Shown here one piece after another: positions 27,222-36,103 of a DNA stretch of 64,000 nt (position 1 is its first letter; every line of letters starts with the position of its first letter). The position numbers were made by a program, and so were the translations under genes. The DNA comes from Chryseobacterium phosphatilyticum (GTDB lineage: Bacteria; Bacteroidota; Bacteroidia; Flavobacteriales; Weeksellaceae), in the NCBI RefSeq assembly GCF_002899825.2, contig NZ_PPED02000001.1, forward strand, positions 868,001-932,000, in the 5' to 3' direction. The notes beneath the pieces are model-generated. The model was not told the DNA's origin, did no database searches, and saw only the letters and a list, made by a program, of their open reading frames with translations.

Positions 27222-27815
27222 TTAATTTTTAAATAACATATTGATAATAATCCCTCTTCGTTCTGAGATAATCTTATCATATTCCTCATCATTAATTAAT
27301 AAATTCTCCATGAATAGTGGTCTTATTGCACTTGGAAAAACCAATAATGAAACCATATTCAGGATAAACTGAACAGGTGCCATTTTTTCGATATTCCCCA
27401 ATTCCATTTCTTTTTCGATATCCCTGTATAAATTTTTCAGAATATCCTCTTCAATTTCTCTGTGATGACAGGTTCCTTTATTGATCTGTGAAACAATGTA
27501 AGTTTCCAGATACGGATACTGAAGACTCGTAGCCAGGCTGCTTTCTATGAATTTGCTGATCTTCTCTTTAAAAGGTAGATCTGAATTCTGAATAATATTC
27601 GATTTTTCCTGTTCTACTTTCTGAGCCTCATCAAAAATGATTTGAATCAGTTTATCTCTTGATCGGAAATAATAATTAATAAGAGTTCTGTTCACTCCGG
27701 CTGCATCGGCAATCTCCTGCGTAGTAGCATCAAATTTTCCTTTCACAAAGAATAAATTCTTCGCTGTCTCCTTGATCAATTCCTGTGTTTGGTCTTTTTT
27801 TGCTTGATTTGACAT
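27222..27815 (-). CDS. TetR/AcrR-family repressor of the efflux operon
   Basis: 197 aa from ATG 27815. A longer frame to 27848 would begin with non-homologous residues and overlap the promoter. The N-terminal helix-turn-helix is TTQEIADAAGVNRTLINYYF, followed by SRDKLIQIIF, standard for TetR; the ligand domain is divergent, as usual. It heads the efflux operon, and two TTGTT-A-AACAA palindromes flank its own promoter, so autorepression with relief by a pump substrate is the likely scheme (inference). Confidence 0.9.
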   Translation of the reverse strand: MSNQAKKDQTQELIKETAKNLFFVKGKFDATTQEIADAAGVNRTLINYYFRSRDKLIQIIFDEAQKVEQEKSNIIQNSDLPFKEKISKFIESSLATSLQYPYLETYIVSQINKGTCHHREIEEDILKNLYRDIEKEMELGNIEKMAPVQFILNMVSLLVFPSAIRPLFMENLLINDEEYDKIISERRGIIINMLFKN

Positions 27816-27816
27816 T

Positions 27817-27829
27817 TTTGTTAAACAAA
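27817..27829. promoter_or_regulatory. candidate TetR operator 1
   Basis: Odd palindrome TTTGTT-A-AACAAA at the predicted transcription start, adjacent to the tetR ATG. Confidence 0.5.
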
Positions 27830-27835
27830 TTTGTG

Positions 27836-27865
27836 CAAAATTAAACAATTTTCGTTTTTGACAAA
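27836..27865 (-). promoter_or_regulatory. promoter of the tetR-RND operon
   Basis: Read on the minus strand: TTTG (27865-27862), 18 bp, TAATTTTG (27843-27836). It fits the Bacteroidota consensus at both boxes. The start point would fall near 27829, beside palindrome 27817-27829. Confidence 0.62.
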
Positions 27866-27866
27866 A

Positions 27867-27877
27867 TTGTTAAACAA
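27867..27877. promoter_or_regulatory. candidate TetR operator 2
   Basis: Second copy of the core TTGTT-A-AACAA, just upstream of the -33 box. A half site AAACAA at 27843-27848 lies between the two copies. Confidence 0.5.
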
Positions 27878-27955
27878 AAAAATTAAACTAAATTGTTATG
27901 ATTTGCATCATGTTTTCAAATTTTCAATCAAAAGTTCTTTTTCTATATTTTAAAG

Positions 27956-27988
27956 CAAAAAAAATAGGCTGCATGATGCAGCCTATTT
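27956..27988 (-). terminator. terminator of the cvfB-like gene
   Basis: Perfect 12-pair stem AAATAGGCTGCA / TGCAGCCTATTT with a 3-base loop; an A run on the plus strand gives the minus-strand U tract. Confidence 0.85.
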
Positions 27989-28028
27989 AATTTATATTAT
28001 TTAAATCAATTTTTCACAAAATCTTTTT

Positions 28029-28853
28029 CTATAACAATTTGATTTTATCATCTAAGATATCAATAATTTTATCTTTGTAAAGTCCTCCGACGGCCTTCTT
28101 AAAGTTCTTCTTGCTCATTTGAAGCTCATCTCTGATCTCTTCAGGAGAAGATTTATCCGACACATACAGAAGCCCATAATTCTCTTCCAGTTTGTTCAAA
28201 ATCTTTTGTCTGAATTCATCAATATTTTCAAAACCTTCCGGCTGCAAAGAAATATCAATTTTTCCATCTTCACGAATCGCTTTAATATAGCCCGTTTCTT
28301 CTGATAATGGATATAACTTTTTGAATACATCAGATACATAAATCAGACCGATATATTTTTTGTTGATCACCACATTCCAGCCTAGCTCACTTTCATTCAT
28401 CATAATCAGATCAACCTTATCTCCTTTTCGAAATGGCAAATCCTGATATTGTGGGTTTCTCTTAAACTTGGTAGTTCCGGTAATCAATTCCATATCTTCT
28501 TCAACATAAATGTATACCAAATACCTTTTTCCTTCAATAATTTTGGTTTTCTGCTGTTTATAAGGAATAAATAAATCTTTAATAATTCCCCAATCCATAA
28601 AAGCCCCGCTTGGAAGACTCTGAACACAGCTCATTACGGCAAACTCTCCCACTTCAGCCAATGGAATTTCAGTAGTAGCTTTTAATTTATCATCATCCTG
28701 ATAAACAAAAACTTCTACTTCTTCACCTACTTCTTTTTCATTTTGAATGAAGATTTTAGGTAAAAAAGCCTTTTCACCGGATCCATCTGTCAGGATCCAT
28801 CCTGAATTATTTTTTTCTGAAATTTCTAAACTTTGAGTTTTTCCGAGTTGCAT
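28029..28853 (-). CDS. cvfB: CvfB-like S1 RNA-binding protein
   Basis: 274 aa from ATG 28853. The upstream in-frame TTG (28874) overlaps the predicted -7 box and is rejected. It has consecutive S1-type OB folds: residues about 1-60, GEFAVMSCVQSLPSGAFMDW (S1-like), LPFRKGDKVDLIMMNESELG with KYIGLIYVSDVF, and a C-terminal winged helix (MSKKNFKKAVGGLYKDKIID). That is the layout of S. pneumoniae/S. aureus CvfB. The family binds RNA and influences virulence genes in staphylococci; the role here is unknown. Single-gene unit with its own promoter and terminator. Confidence 0.9.
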   Translation of the reverse strand: MQLGKTQSLEISEKNNSGWILTDGSGEKAFLPKIFIQNEKEVGEEVEVFVYQDDDKLKATTEIPLAEVGEFAVMSCVQSLPSGAFMDWGIIKDLFIPYKQQKTKIIEGKRYLVYIYVEEDMELITGTTKFKRNPQYQDLPFRKGDKVDLIMMNESELGWNVVINKKYIGLIYVSDVFKKLYPLSEETGYIKAIREDGKIDISLQPEGFENIDEFRQKILNKLEENYGLLYVSDKSSPEEIRDELQMSKKNFKKAVGGLYKDKIIDILDDKIKLL

Positions 28854-28871
28854 TGATGATAAATTAGCTGA

Positions 28872-28900
28872 CAAAGGTACGGAAATTTGAAGATTTCAAC
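28872..28900 (-). promoter_or_regulatory. promoter of the cvfB-like gene
   Basis: Minus strand: TTG (28899-28897), 17 bp, TACCTTTG (28879-28872). It leaves a leader of roughly 12-15 nt before ATG 28853. Confidence 0.58.
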
Positions 28901-28990
28901 CTAGTTAATCACAATCTAATGTGTTTAAAGAACTAATTAATCGTTAATGAAGCCGATAAAACCAGTACATTTGAATAAAAATACTAAAAC

Positions 28991-29440
28991 ATGAAAAAAT
29001 ACTGGATCATAACATTTCTTCTTTGTGCCTTCACTCTGAATGCACAGATTTTTGAAAAAACAGCTTTTAATCTCGGATATCGCTATACAGGAAGAAATGT
29101 TTTACAGGCAGGGCTGGAGCTCAGAATCGGGGAATCAAGCTATAAATCAGTGATTATTGGTCCATCTGTACTGTACACCCGCATCAATCAGACGGATAAA
29201 TTCCTTCCGGAAGCTAACATTTATTACACTAACAATGGGCAACTCTATGGGGCTTCCATCAATCCGTATTCGATAGAACCCAGAATTGGTATTTCCGTAT
29301 TCAATCTGTTTTTTCTGAATACCGGTTACGCTTTTCCTATTCATAAAGATAAGTATTTTAAAGGCATAACTTTTGGAATACAGTTTAATATTGCTCCTAC
29401 AAAAGGCTCAAAATTTTATAATCAGATGAAAATGATGTAG
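28991..29440 (+). CDS. secreted/outer-membrane hypothetical protein
   Basis: 149 aa. Signal peptide at residues 1-18 (FTLNAQ). The mature part alternates hydrophobic and polar residues with many aromatics (AFNLGYRYTGRNVLQAGLEL; ITFGIQFNIAP), suggesting a small outer-membrane beta-barrel. No named family recognised. Alone between divergent and convergent neighbours. Confidence 0.72.
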   Translation: MKKYWIITFLLCAFTLNAQIFEKTAFNLGYRYTGRNVLQAGLELRIGESSYKSVIIGPSVLYTRINQTDKFLPEANIYYTNNGQLYGASINPYSIEPRIGISVFNLFFLNTGYAFPIHKDKYFKGITFGIQFNIAPTKGSKFYNQMKMM

Positions 29441-29482
29441 TTTTCAGTTACGAATTACTTTACCTCATACACGACCATTTTT

Positions 29483-29568
29483 ATTCGTGAATAAGTGGCA
29501 TCTTTTTATTTTCAATAAAATACAAAGATAGTTTCTTACTTGAAGTTTTTTGCCACGAATACACGAAT
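29483..29568. repeat. imperfect inverted repeat
   Basis: Arms ATTCGTGAATAAGTGGCA (29483-29500) and TGCCACGAATACACGAAT (29551-29568) match at 15 of 18 positions as inverted copies, separated by 50 AT-rich bases. The form suggests a small dispersed palindromic element rather than a terminator, since there is no adjacent T run. Confidence 0.45.
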
Positions 29569-29632
29569 AATTCTACCTTAGTTATCTGTTAATGATAATA
29601 TAAGGATGTGGTTTTATGGCTCTGGAAGCTCC

Positions 29633-30472
29633 CTATAATCTGGAAATATAATCCATCAATTCACGTCTGCTGTTTTCAAAATCAAAAGCATCACTCACGA
29701 CAAAGTATTTGTTTTTATCCACACAATTATGGTACATTGATTTAGCCAGTGCCAGTTTATTTTTATCAAAACTCATAGATTTTACAAGATCCCTGATCTG
29801 AACAGCAGTAAACATGGAGGTACGCATTTGCTGGTTAATGAACTTTATTTTTCCATCATCAAAACTTTCTTTTTTCTGTAGCATTTCGAAAAATTGACTA
29901 AAGGTACGATCGTCCATTACATTTCCGGAGTTATTCCAATTTCCGGATGAATTTCCGTACGGATTATTCCATATATCATTCCAGTCACTAAATCCATATT
30001 GCCCCTGAACAGGATAAGAATCCAGCAAATACAAACCTTCATTAGTAAAGAAATCCAGTACCATTCTATTGTTATTGCGTAGCATCAGAGTTGTTCTGTA
30101 GATGAGAAAACCATTTTCATAGATGGATATAGGCATTCTTCCCGATTGCAAATCAAAAAAACGATACTTTCCGGAGCCATTTGCCATCATCTGATCACCT
30201 ATTTCAACGGTGAAAAATCCTTGTTCAGGAATACGCAAAAAAACTTCTGCATATCCATAATTTTTATTCCATTGATAGGTTGAATTCTTACTTTTATTTC
30301 TAGGATCAAATGTATTACGGTCGGAGGTTTTATTTTTCAGCCTGGAGTTATCAGGAGACTGCATTTCTGTTTTGGATGCTTCATTTCGGAGTAATTCTCC
30401 TGTTTTTCCTGCTTCCTGAGCGAATGTATTTACAGTGACTGCAAACATCAAACTTATAAAGATTTTCTTCAT
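29633..30472 (-). CDS. DUF4476-domain exported protein
   Basis: 279 aa. Signal peptide ends near NTFAQE. A low-complexity Asn/Ser/Lys-rich segment follows, then a beta-rich part (EVFLRIPEQGFFTVEIGDQM). The C-terminal ~90 residues match DUF4476 (FDDGKIKFINQQMRTSMFTA, QIRDLVKSMSFDKNKLALAK), a domain common in Bacteroidota exported proteins. Function unknown. Confidence 0.82.
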   Translation of the reverse strand: MKKIFISLMFAVTVNTFAQEAGKTGELLRNEASKTEMQSPDNSRLKNKTSDRNTFDPRNKSKNSTYQWNKNYGYAEVFLRIPEQGFFTVEIGDQMMANGSGKYRFFDLQSGRMPISIYENGFLIYRTTLMLRNNNRMVLDFFTNEGLYLLDSYPVQGQYGFSDWNDIWNNPYGNSSGNWNNSGNVMDDRTFSQFFEMLQKKESFDDGKIKFINQQMRTSMFTAVQIRDLVKSMSFDKNKLALAKSMYHNCVDKNKYFVVSDAFDFENSRRELMDYISRL

Positions 30473-30506
30473 GTCTTTTTTCCTACATGACAGTCCATTT
30501 CTATGC

Positions 30507-30543
30507 CAAAAAAAGAGAAATCATGTATGATTTCTCTTTTTAT
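30507..30543 (-). terminator. lpd terminator
   Basis: Stem AAAAGAGAAATCAT / TGATTTCTCTTTT with a small loop, just downstream of the minus-strand lpd stop. Confidence 0.75.
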
Positions 30544-30572
30544 ATTTTGATGACTAAATCTTTAATCAAGTC

Positions 30573-31976
30573 TTAAATATGAATAGGTCTTTTTCCTGTA
30601 GCATCTAATGCAGCCTCTTTAATAGCTTCTGCATAAGTTGGGTGAGCGTGAGAACTTCTTGCAATATCTTCAGCACTTGCACGGAATTCCATTGCAATTA
30701 CTCCTTCAGCAATAAGGTCAGCAGCTCTTGCGCCTACGATATGCATCCCAAGAACCTCATCTGTTTTCTCATCAGCAATAATCTTAACGAAACCATCAAC
30801 ATCACCACTGGCACGGCTTCTTCCTAACGCTCTCATCGGGAAGTTACCTACTTTATAAGCGACTCCTTCTTCTTTAAGCTGCTCTTCTGTTTTTCCTACT
30901 CCTGCCACTTCCGGCCATGTGTAAACAACACCAGGAATTAAGTTGTAGTTGATATGTGGTTTTTGACCTGCTAAAATTTCAGCAACCAACGTTCCTTCTT
31001 CACTCGCTTTGTGAGCAAGCATTGCTCCTTTGATCACATCTCCGATAGCATAGATGTTAGCCACGTTAGTTTGAAGATGATCGTTTACTTTTACTCTTCC
31101 TCTTTCATCAAGCTCTACTCCTGCTTTTTCAAGACCAAGACCTTCTGTATAAGGTTTTCTTCCCACAGAAACTAAACAGTAATCTCCTTCTACAACTACT
31201 TCTTCACCTTTTTTATCTTTAGCAGTAACTTTTACAGTATCTCCGTTTCTTTCAACACCGGAAACAGCTGTAGAAAGCATAAACTTCATACCTTGTTTTT
31301 TAAGAACTTTAGTTAATTCTTTGCTTAAAGCGCCATCCATTCCAGGGATAATTTTATCCATGAACTCCACTACCGTTACCTGAGATCCTAATCTTAAGTA
31401 TACAGATCCTAATTCAAGACCGATCACTCCACCTCCGATTACGACAAGATGTTTAGGGATTTCTTTAAGATTTAAAGCTTCAGTAGAGGTAATAACTCTT
31501 TCTTTATCAAGAGAAATAAAAGGTAAAGAAGAAGGTTTAGAACCTGTTGCTATAATTGTATATTTTGATTCAATCGTTTCAGAAGAACCGTCATTTTTTG
31601 TGATTTTGATTTGAGTAGCAGATTCAAAACTTCCTACTCCTTCAAAAACAGTGATTTTGTTTTTGTCCATCAAATAGTTGATCCCTTTTGTTGTCTGATC
31701 TACCACTTCGTTTTTACGAGCAACCATTCTTTGAATATCAGCCTGTGGATCATTAATCAAAATTCCATGACTTGCAAAATTGTGTTTTGCATTCTCAAAA
31801 TGCTCAGAGCTATCTAAAAGTGCTTTTGACGGAATACATCCAACGTTAAGACAAGTTCCGCCTAAAGTTGAATATTTTTCAATAATTGCTGTTTTGAAAC
31901 CTAACTGTGCTGCACGGATAGCAGCTACATAACCTCCAGGACCAGAACCTATTACGGTAACATCGAATTGACTCAT
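30573..31976 (-). CDS. lpdA: dihydrolipoyl dehydrogenase (E3)
   Basis: 467 aa. FAD motif GSGPGGYVAAIRAAQLG (10-26), redox disulfide in GGTCLNVGCIPSKALL, NAD motif VVIGGGVIGLELGSVYLRLG, second FAD segment IYAIGDVIKG, and catalytic His-Glu in HAHPTYAEAIKEA. It reoxidises lipoyl groups of pyruvate/2-oxoglutarate dehydrogenase and glycine cleavage complexes in the cytoplasm. Stand-alone transcription unit with its own promoter and terminator. Confidence 0.97.
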   Translation of the reverse strand: MSQFDVTVIGSGPGGYVAAIRAAQLGFKTAIIEKYSTLGGTCLNVGCIPSKALLDSSEHFENAKHNFASHGILINDPQADIQRMVARKNEVVDQTTKGINYLMDKNKITVFEGVGSFESATQIKITKNDGSSETIESKYTIIATGSKPSSLPFISLDKERVITSTEALNLKEIPKHLVVIGGGVIGLELGSVYLRLGSQVTVVEFMDKIIPGMDGALSKELTKVLKKQGMKFMLSTAVSGVERNGDTVKVTAKDKKGEEVVVEGDYCLVSVGRKPYTEGLGLEKAGVELDERGRVKVNDHLQTNVANIYAIGDVIKGAMLAHKASEEGTLVAEILAGQKPHINYNLIPGVVYTWPEVAGVGKTEEQLKEEGVAYKVGNFPMRALGRSRASGDVDGFVKIIADEKTDEVLGMHIVGARAADLIAEGVIAMEFRASAEDIARSSHAHPTYAEAIKEAALDATGKRPIHI

Positions 31977-32019
31977 GTTTTTTTATGAATTTGTTTATTA
32001 TTATCTATCTTAACTCTCA

Positions 32020-32050
32020 CAAATTTACATATAAATTACCAAGCACCAAA
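32020..32050 (-). promoter_or_regulatory. lpd promoter
   Basis: Minus strand: TTTG (32050-32047), 19 bp, TAAATTTG (32027-32020). Both boxes match the consensus exactly; leader of about 38 nt. Confidence 0.65.
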
Positions 32051-32103
32051 GTGAGTTTTATCAATTTTGAGATCAAAAAATTTTAAATATCTTACCGTGG
32101 TCA

Positions 32104-32451
32104 TCAATCTAACTTCAGCTTTCCACTTCCTATGGTTCCAGAGCTTTCAAAAAATGAACCTCCGTAGACATACCATTCAAGATTTTCCAGAAACTCTATT
32201 GTATTTTCCGGGGTTATCTGTGAACGTTCTTTTTTTGAAACAATTCCTTTGTACCATCTTCCGGATTGGGAATAATGCTCATATTCAACAAAATAATGAA
32301 TCCATATCCTCTGACATAACTTACACTGCTGAATACTTACTTCCCCATGTCTTCCGTTGGTGTGATCGATACCTAATTCCGAGTTTCTAAATTCAGTATA
32401 ATTAAAGTCAGGTTTTTCACAAGCGCATCCTATCTGCGAGATTTTATTCAT
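32104..32451 (-). CDS. hypothetical protein with paired cysteines
   Basis: 115 aa, soluble. Cys pairs at CAC (residues 9-11) and CKLC (about 43-46) could bind a metal. It is rich in aromatics (GRWYKGIVSK, LEWYVYGGSFF). No family recognised. Between the glycosyltransferase and lpd genes on the same strand, with no clear operon link. Confidence 0.65.
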   Translation of the reverse strand: MNKISQIGCACEKPDFNYTEFRNSELGIDHTNGRHGEVSIQQCKLCQRIWIHYFVEYEHYSQSGRWYKGIVSKKERSQITPENTIEFLENLEWYVYGGSFFESSGTIGSGKLKLD

Positions 32452-32519
32452 TGAAATTTATTTTACCAGATGTCAAATCTAAGAAAATAAAAGCCCATAA
32501 GGCAAATCATATAGTGATA

Positions 32520-33599
32520 CTACTTTATTAAATCCAGCAAAACTTTTTCATATTGATTCAAAATAATGTCCTTTGAAAATCTTGATTTAATTGAATTTTT
32601 TATGGCATCCCTGTTATAATTGTTCTGGAGAATTGTAGTAATTTTCTTAGCAAAATCTTCATAATTCTCGATATTTGAAATTTCTCCGTTGACAGTACTT
32701 TGGATAATTTCATTAATCCCACCCGGACAATTATTTGCCAGGGAATAAGTTCCACAGGCCCCTGCTTCCAACAGTACATTCGGGAATCCTTCATACCTTG
32801 AAGACAGGATAAATAGATCCGCATATTTTAAAAACTGATAAGGATTTTCCTGTCTGCCATGAAAAACAACATTTTTAAGATCCAGAACATCTCTCATTTG
32901 ATACAGCATCTCTTTATCTTTTCCATCCCCAAGAATATGGAGTAAGATGTTTTCACTTTTAAGTCTTGCAAAAACTTTCAGCAAATTATCAAAACCTTTT
33001 CTGGCTGAAAGATTGCCAATAGCTACGACATGTTTATAATTGTATTTAAAACTTTCTGGTTTCAGTGATTCTGTAATTTTTTCATTAATAAAATCAAAGT
33101 CGACAGGATTATTGATCTTGACAATTTTTTTCTTTTTGATATTAAAATTATTGATGAGATCATTTTTCATATCATCACTTTGCGCAATGATTCTCTGATA
33201 GTTATTGTAAAAATTATAGAAAAATTTGATTTCTCTTCGGGTAACATGTTGGGTAACCACATTGGTCTCCCTAGCAATGAATTTCGTTCTCGGAAAAAGC
33301 TTGATAAATAAAGCCAGATAAGCATTCACCTCTCCAAAACCTGAAAAAACAATATCAGGTTTTCTTCTGTAGATTTCTCCCAATATCGGTTTCAATGAAT
33401 GTCTGATTCTCTCCGTATTGATATCAATAATTTCGACATCTTTCTTCAGGAAATTAAGGTATCCCCCACTTTTACGCAACAACAAAATCTTAGGTTCAAA
33501 ACGATCCCTTGAAAGGTGATTGGCAATCGTAGTAACAATTCTTTCCGCTCCTCCTGTTTCCAGATCGGGCAGAATAAATATGACAGAGATTTTTTTCAT
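32520..33599 (-). CDS. glycosyltransferase family 4
   Basis: 359 aa GT-B fold. The N-domain begins ISVIFILPDLETGGAERIVT, a typical GT4 start with the Gly-Gly loop. The C-domain has IGNLSARKGFDNLLKVFARL and the donor-binding ELF-type motif SSRYEGFPNVLLEAGACG with the E-x7-E pair. It transfers a nucleotide sugar to a lipid- or protein-linked glycan on the cytoplasmic face. No polysaccharide cluster is nearby, so the acceptor is unknown. Confidence 0.9.
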   Translation of the reverse strand: MKKISVIFILPDLETGGAERIVTTIANHLSRDRFEPKILLLRKSGGYLNFLKKDVEIIDINTERIRHSLKPILGEIYRRKPDIVFSGFGEVNAYLALFIKLFPRTKFIARETNVVTQHVTRREIKFFYNFYNNYQRIIAQSDDMKNDLINNFNIKKKKIVKINNPVDFDFINEKITESLKPESFKYNYKHVVAIGNLSARKGFDNLLKVFARLKSENILLHILGDGKDKEMLYQMRDVLDLKNVVFHGRQENPYQFLKYADLFILSSRYEGFPNVLLEAGACGTYSLANNCPGGINEIIQSTVNGEISNIENYEDFAKKITTILQNNYNRDAIKNSIKSRFSKDIILNQYEKVLLDLIK

Positions 33600-33685
33600 C
33601 AGTTAAAGTTACTAAAAAGTTTAGTTACAAGTCAAATATTCCTTTTGCCGTTACAGTATTTTACTCATGCATTGTGGTTAAAACA

Positions 33686-33717
33686 AACAGGCTGACTCAG
33701 TTTTGAATCAGCCTGTT
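33686..33717 (-). terminator. recQ terminator
   Basis: Ten-pair stem AACAGGCTGA / TCAGCCTGTT directly downstream of the minus-strand recQ stop; the U tract is weak. Confidence 0.6.
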
Positions 33718-33740
33718 ATTTATTTTTTTTATTTCAGACC

Positions 33741-35945
33741 TTAGTTTGCTACATCGCTGATAAACTTGATTCTCAGCATTCTTACTTCTTCATCAGAAAG
33801 TTCATCTCCAAATTCATCTAACAATACCTTCATGCTGTCGCTTTCAGATTCGTTCATGAACTCCATAAAACCTTCTACAATATCTTCATCGAAATTATCT
33901 TCAATATAATAGTCTATATTGAGTTTTGTTCCCTGATAAACGATCCTTTCCATTTCTTTCAAAAGCTCGTCCATAGAGAGGTTTTTGGCTCTTGCAATAT
34001 CTTCAAGATCAATCTTTTTATCTGTACTCTGGATGATGAACACTTTATGGCTGGATTTATTAGCCACTTGTTTCAATACCATGTCCTGGGTACGTTCAAT
34101 ATTATTATCTTCTACATAAGTCTTAATATAATCGGCAAACTCTTTGCCATATTTTTTAGCTTTTCCTTCTCCTACTCCGTAAATTTTGGTAATCTCATCT
34201 ACTGTAATCGGATACTGAACGGTCATATCCTCCAAACTTGGATCCATAAATACCGTATAGGGCGGAATACCATGTTTTTTGGCTACTTTTTTCCTTAGTT
34301 CTTTTAAAAGGTTAAACAATTTCTGATCCATTCCTCCACTGGCCAGTTGTTGTACCTGATCACTTTCTGCCTTTGCCTGAGTAAGATCAAATTCTCGGTC
34401 TTCTGCAATTAAAAATGCTCCTTTAGACTTTCCATTCAGCACATTTCTACCTTTTTCAGCAATCTTTATGACGCCATAAGTTTCAATATCTTTTTGTAAA
34501 AAATTCTGTACCGTTGCCTGTCTAAGAATCGTTTTCCAATAATTATCTTTTTCATGTTTGCCAAAACCAAAATAAGTACTTTGTTCAAGTTTATATGATT
34601 TTGTCACAGCAGTTTCCTTTCCTACAATAACAGAGATAAGATCTTTAGCTTTAAATTTCTCCCCTGTATCATTGATCAGTTCAAGAGCCTTTTTCAAATC
34701 AGCGGTTGCATCTTTCAACTTTGGAGGATTGGATGAATTATCACACATTTTTGCTCCTTCTCCTTTCACAGGATCAAAAGCTTCTCCAAAATAATATAAG
34801 ATATATTGTCTTCTGCTCATTGACGTTTCTGCGTAACCTACAACCTCGTTAAGAAGCTGCAATCCGATTTCTCTTTCAGAAACAGGTTTTTGTGCCAGAA
34901 ACTTTTCTAATTTCTCTATATCTTTTGGATCATAGAATGCCAGACAATGTCCTTCACCACCATCTCTTCCTGCTCTTCCTGTCTCCTGGTAGTAACTTTC
35001 CAGTGATTTAGGAAAATCATAATGGATTACGAAACGTACATCCGGCTTATCAATTCCCATCCCGAAGGCAATGGTTGCCACAATGACGTCCACATCTTCC
35101 ATCAGAAACTTATCCTGGTTTGTTACTCTTATTTTTTGATCAAGACCTGCATGATAAGGAAGTGCATTGATGCCATTGACTTGCAAAAGCTGGGCAAACT
35201 CCTCAACTTTTCTCCGGCTCAGGCAATATACAATCCCGGATTTTCCTTTATGCTGATTGATAAATTTTACGATCTCCCTATCTACATTAATTTTAGGACA
35301 TACCTCATAATACAGATTAGGACGGTTGAAACTTTCTTTAAAAACTAAAGCATTTGTCATCCCTAAAGTCTTCTGAATATCATCCTGAACTTTAGGAGTT
35401 GCTGTTGCCGTCAAAGCAATCACCGGTACATTGGCAATTTTATCTATGATCTGTTTTAAATTTCTGTATTCAGGTCTGAAATCATGTCCCCATTCTGAAA
35501 TACAGTGTGCCTCGTCAATGGCAAAGAAAGAAATTTTAACATCTTTCAAAAAGTCCAGATAATCATCTTTAATTAATGATTCCGGAGCTACGTACAAAAG
35601 TTTGGTTTTTCCACTTTTAATATCATCAAAAACCTGTTTCGTCTGTGTCTTGTTTAATGATGAATTTAATACGTGTGCCACCCCATCTTCTGATGAGAGG
35701 CCGTTTACTGCATCTACCTGATTCTTCATTAACGCGATTAGGGGCGACACAACGATCGCCGTCCCTTCCGAAATAAGAGCCGGAAGCTGGTAACATAATG
35801 ATTTGCCACCACCTGTAGGCATCAAAACAAATATGTCTTTCCCATTCAAAAGATTTTCTATGATTTGTTCCTGCTGACCCTTAAATGTAGAAAACCCAAA
35901 ATACTTTTTCAATTCGCCTGATAAATTGGCTTTTTTTGCGCTCAT
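33741..35945 (-). CDS. recQ: ATP-dependent DNA helicase RecQ
   Basis: 734 aa. Walker A GGGKS at 45-49, DEAHC Walker B, motif VI YYQETGRAGRDG, an RQC winged helix, an HRDC domain at about 525-605 and an extra C-terminal acidic part. It unwinds 3'-5' in recombination and fork repair. The zinc site of RQC is degenerate: the usual Cys-RR...CGxCDxC reads SRRQ...AKMCDNSSNP, leaving one Cys of four. Single gene with a -7 box TAACTTTG on the minus strand at 35985-35978. Confidence 0.95.
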   Translation of the reverse strand: MSAKKANLSGELKKYFGFSTFKGQQEQIIENLLNGKDIFVLMPTGGGKSLCYQLPALISEGTAIVVSPLIALMKNQVDAVNGLSSEDGVAHVLNSSLNKTQTKQVFDDIKSGKTKLLYVAPESLIKDDYLDFLKDVKISFFAIDEAHCISEWGHDFRPEYRNLKQIIDKIANVPVIALTATATPKVQDDIQKTLGMTNALVFKESFNRPNLYYEVCPKINVDREIVKFINQHKGKSGIVYCLSRRKVEEFAQLLQVNGINALPYHAGLDQKIRVTNQDKFLMEDVDVIVATIAFGMGIDKPDVRFVIHYDFPKSLESYYQETGRAGRDGGEGHCLAFYDPKDIEKLEKFLAQKPVSEREIGLQLLNEVVGYAETSMSRRQYILYYFGEAFDPVKGEGAKMCDNSSNPPKLKDATADLKKALELINDTGEKFKAKDLISVIVGKETAVTKSYKLEQSTYFGFGKHEKDNYWKTILRQATVQNFLQKDIETYGVIKIAEKGRNVLNGKSKGAFLIAEDREFDLTQAKAESDQVQQLASGGMDQKLFNLLKELRKKVAKKHGIPPYTVFMDPSLEDMTVQYPITVDEITKIYGVGEGKAKKYGKEFADYIKTYVEDNNIERTQDMVLKQVANKSSHKVFIIQSTDKKIDLEDIARAKNLSMDELLKEMERIVYQGTKLNIDYYIEDNFDEDIVEGFMEFMNESESDSMKVLLDEFGDELSDEEVRMLRIKFISDVAN

Positions 35946-36103
35946 CTAATTTTCTATTGCTAAATTTGCATCTAACCCAAAGTTATAAAAATTCTGCTTA
36001 AAATAAAAGCGAACGAATTTATAAAAAATAAAATTTATATTAAATATTCTTTTTAAAATATAACGTTTTTTAAGAACTTTTTTGTATACCTTATCAAAGT
36101 AAA

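Noticed and set aside
28854..28874. TTG start seven codons upstream for the CvfB-like protein
   Set aside because: It would overlap the -7 promoter box at 28872-28879; ATG 28853 fits homologous proteins.
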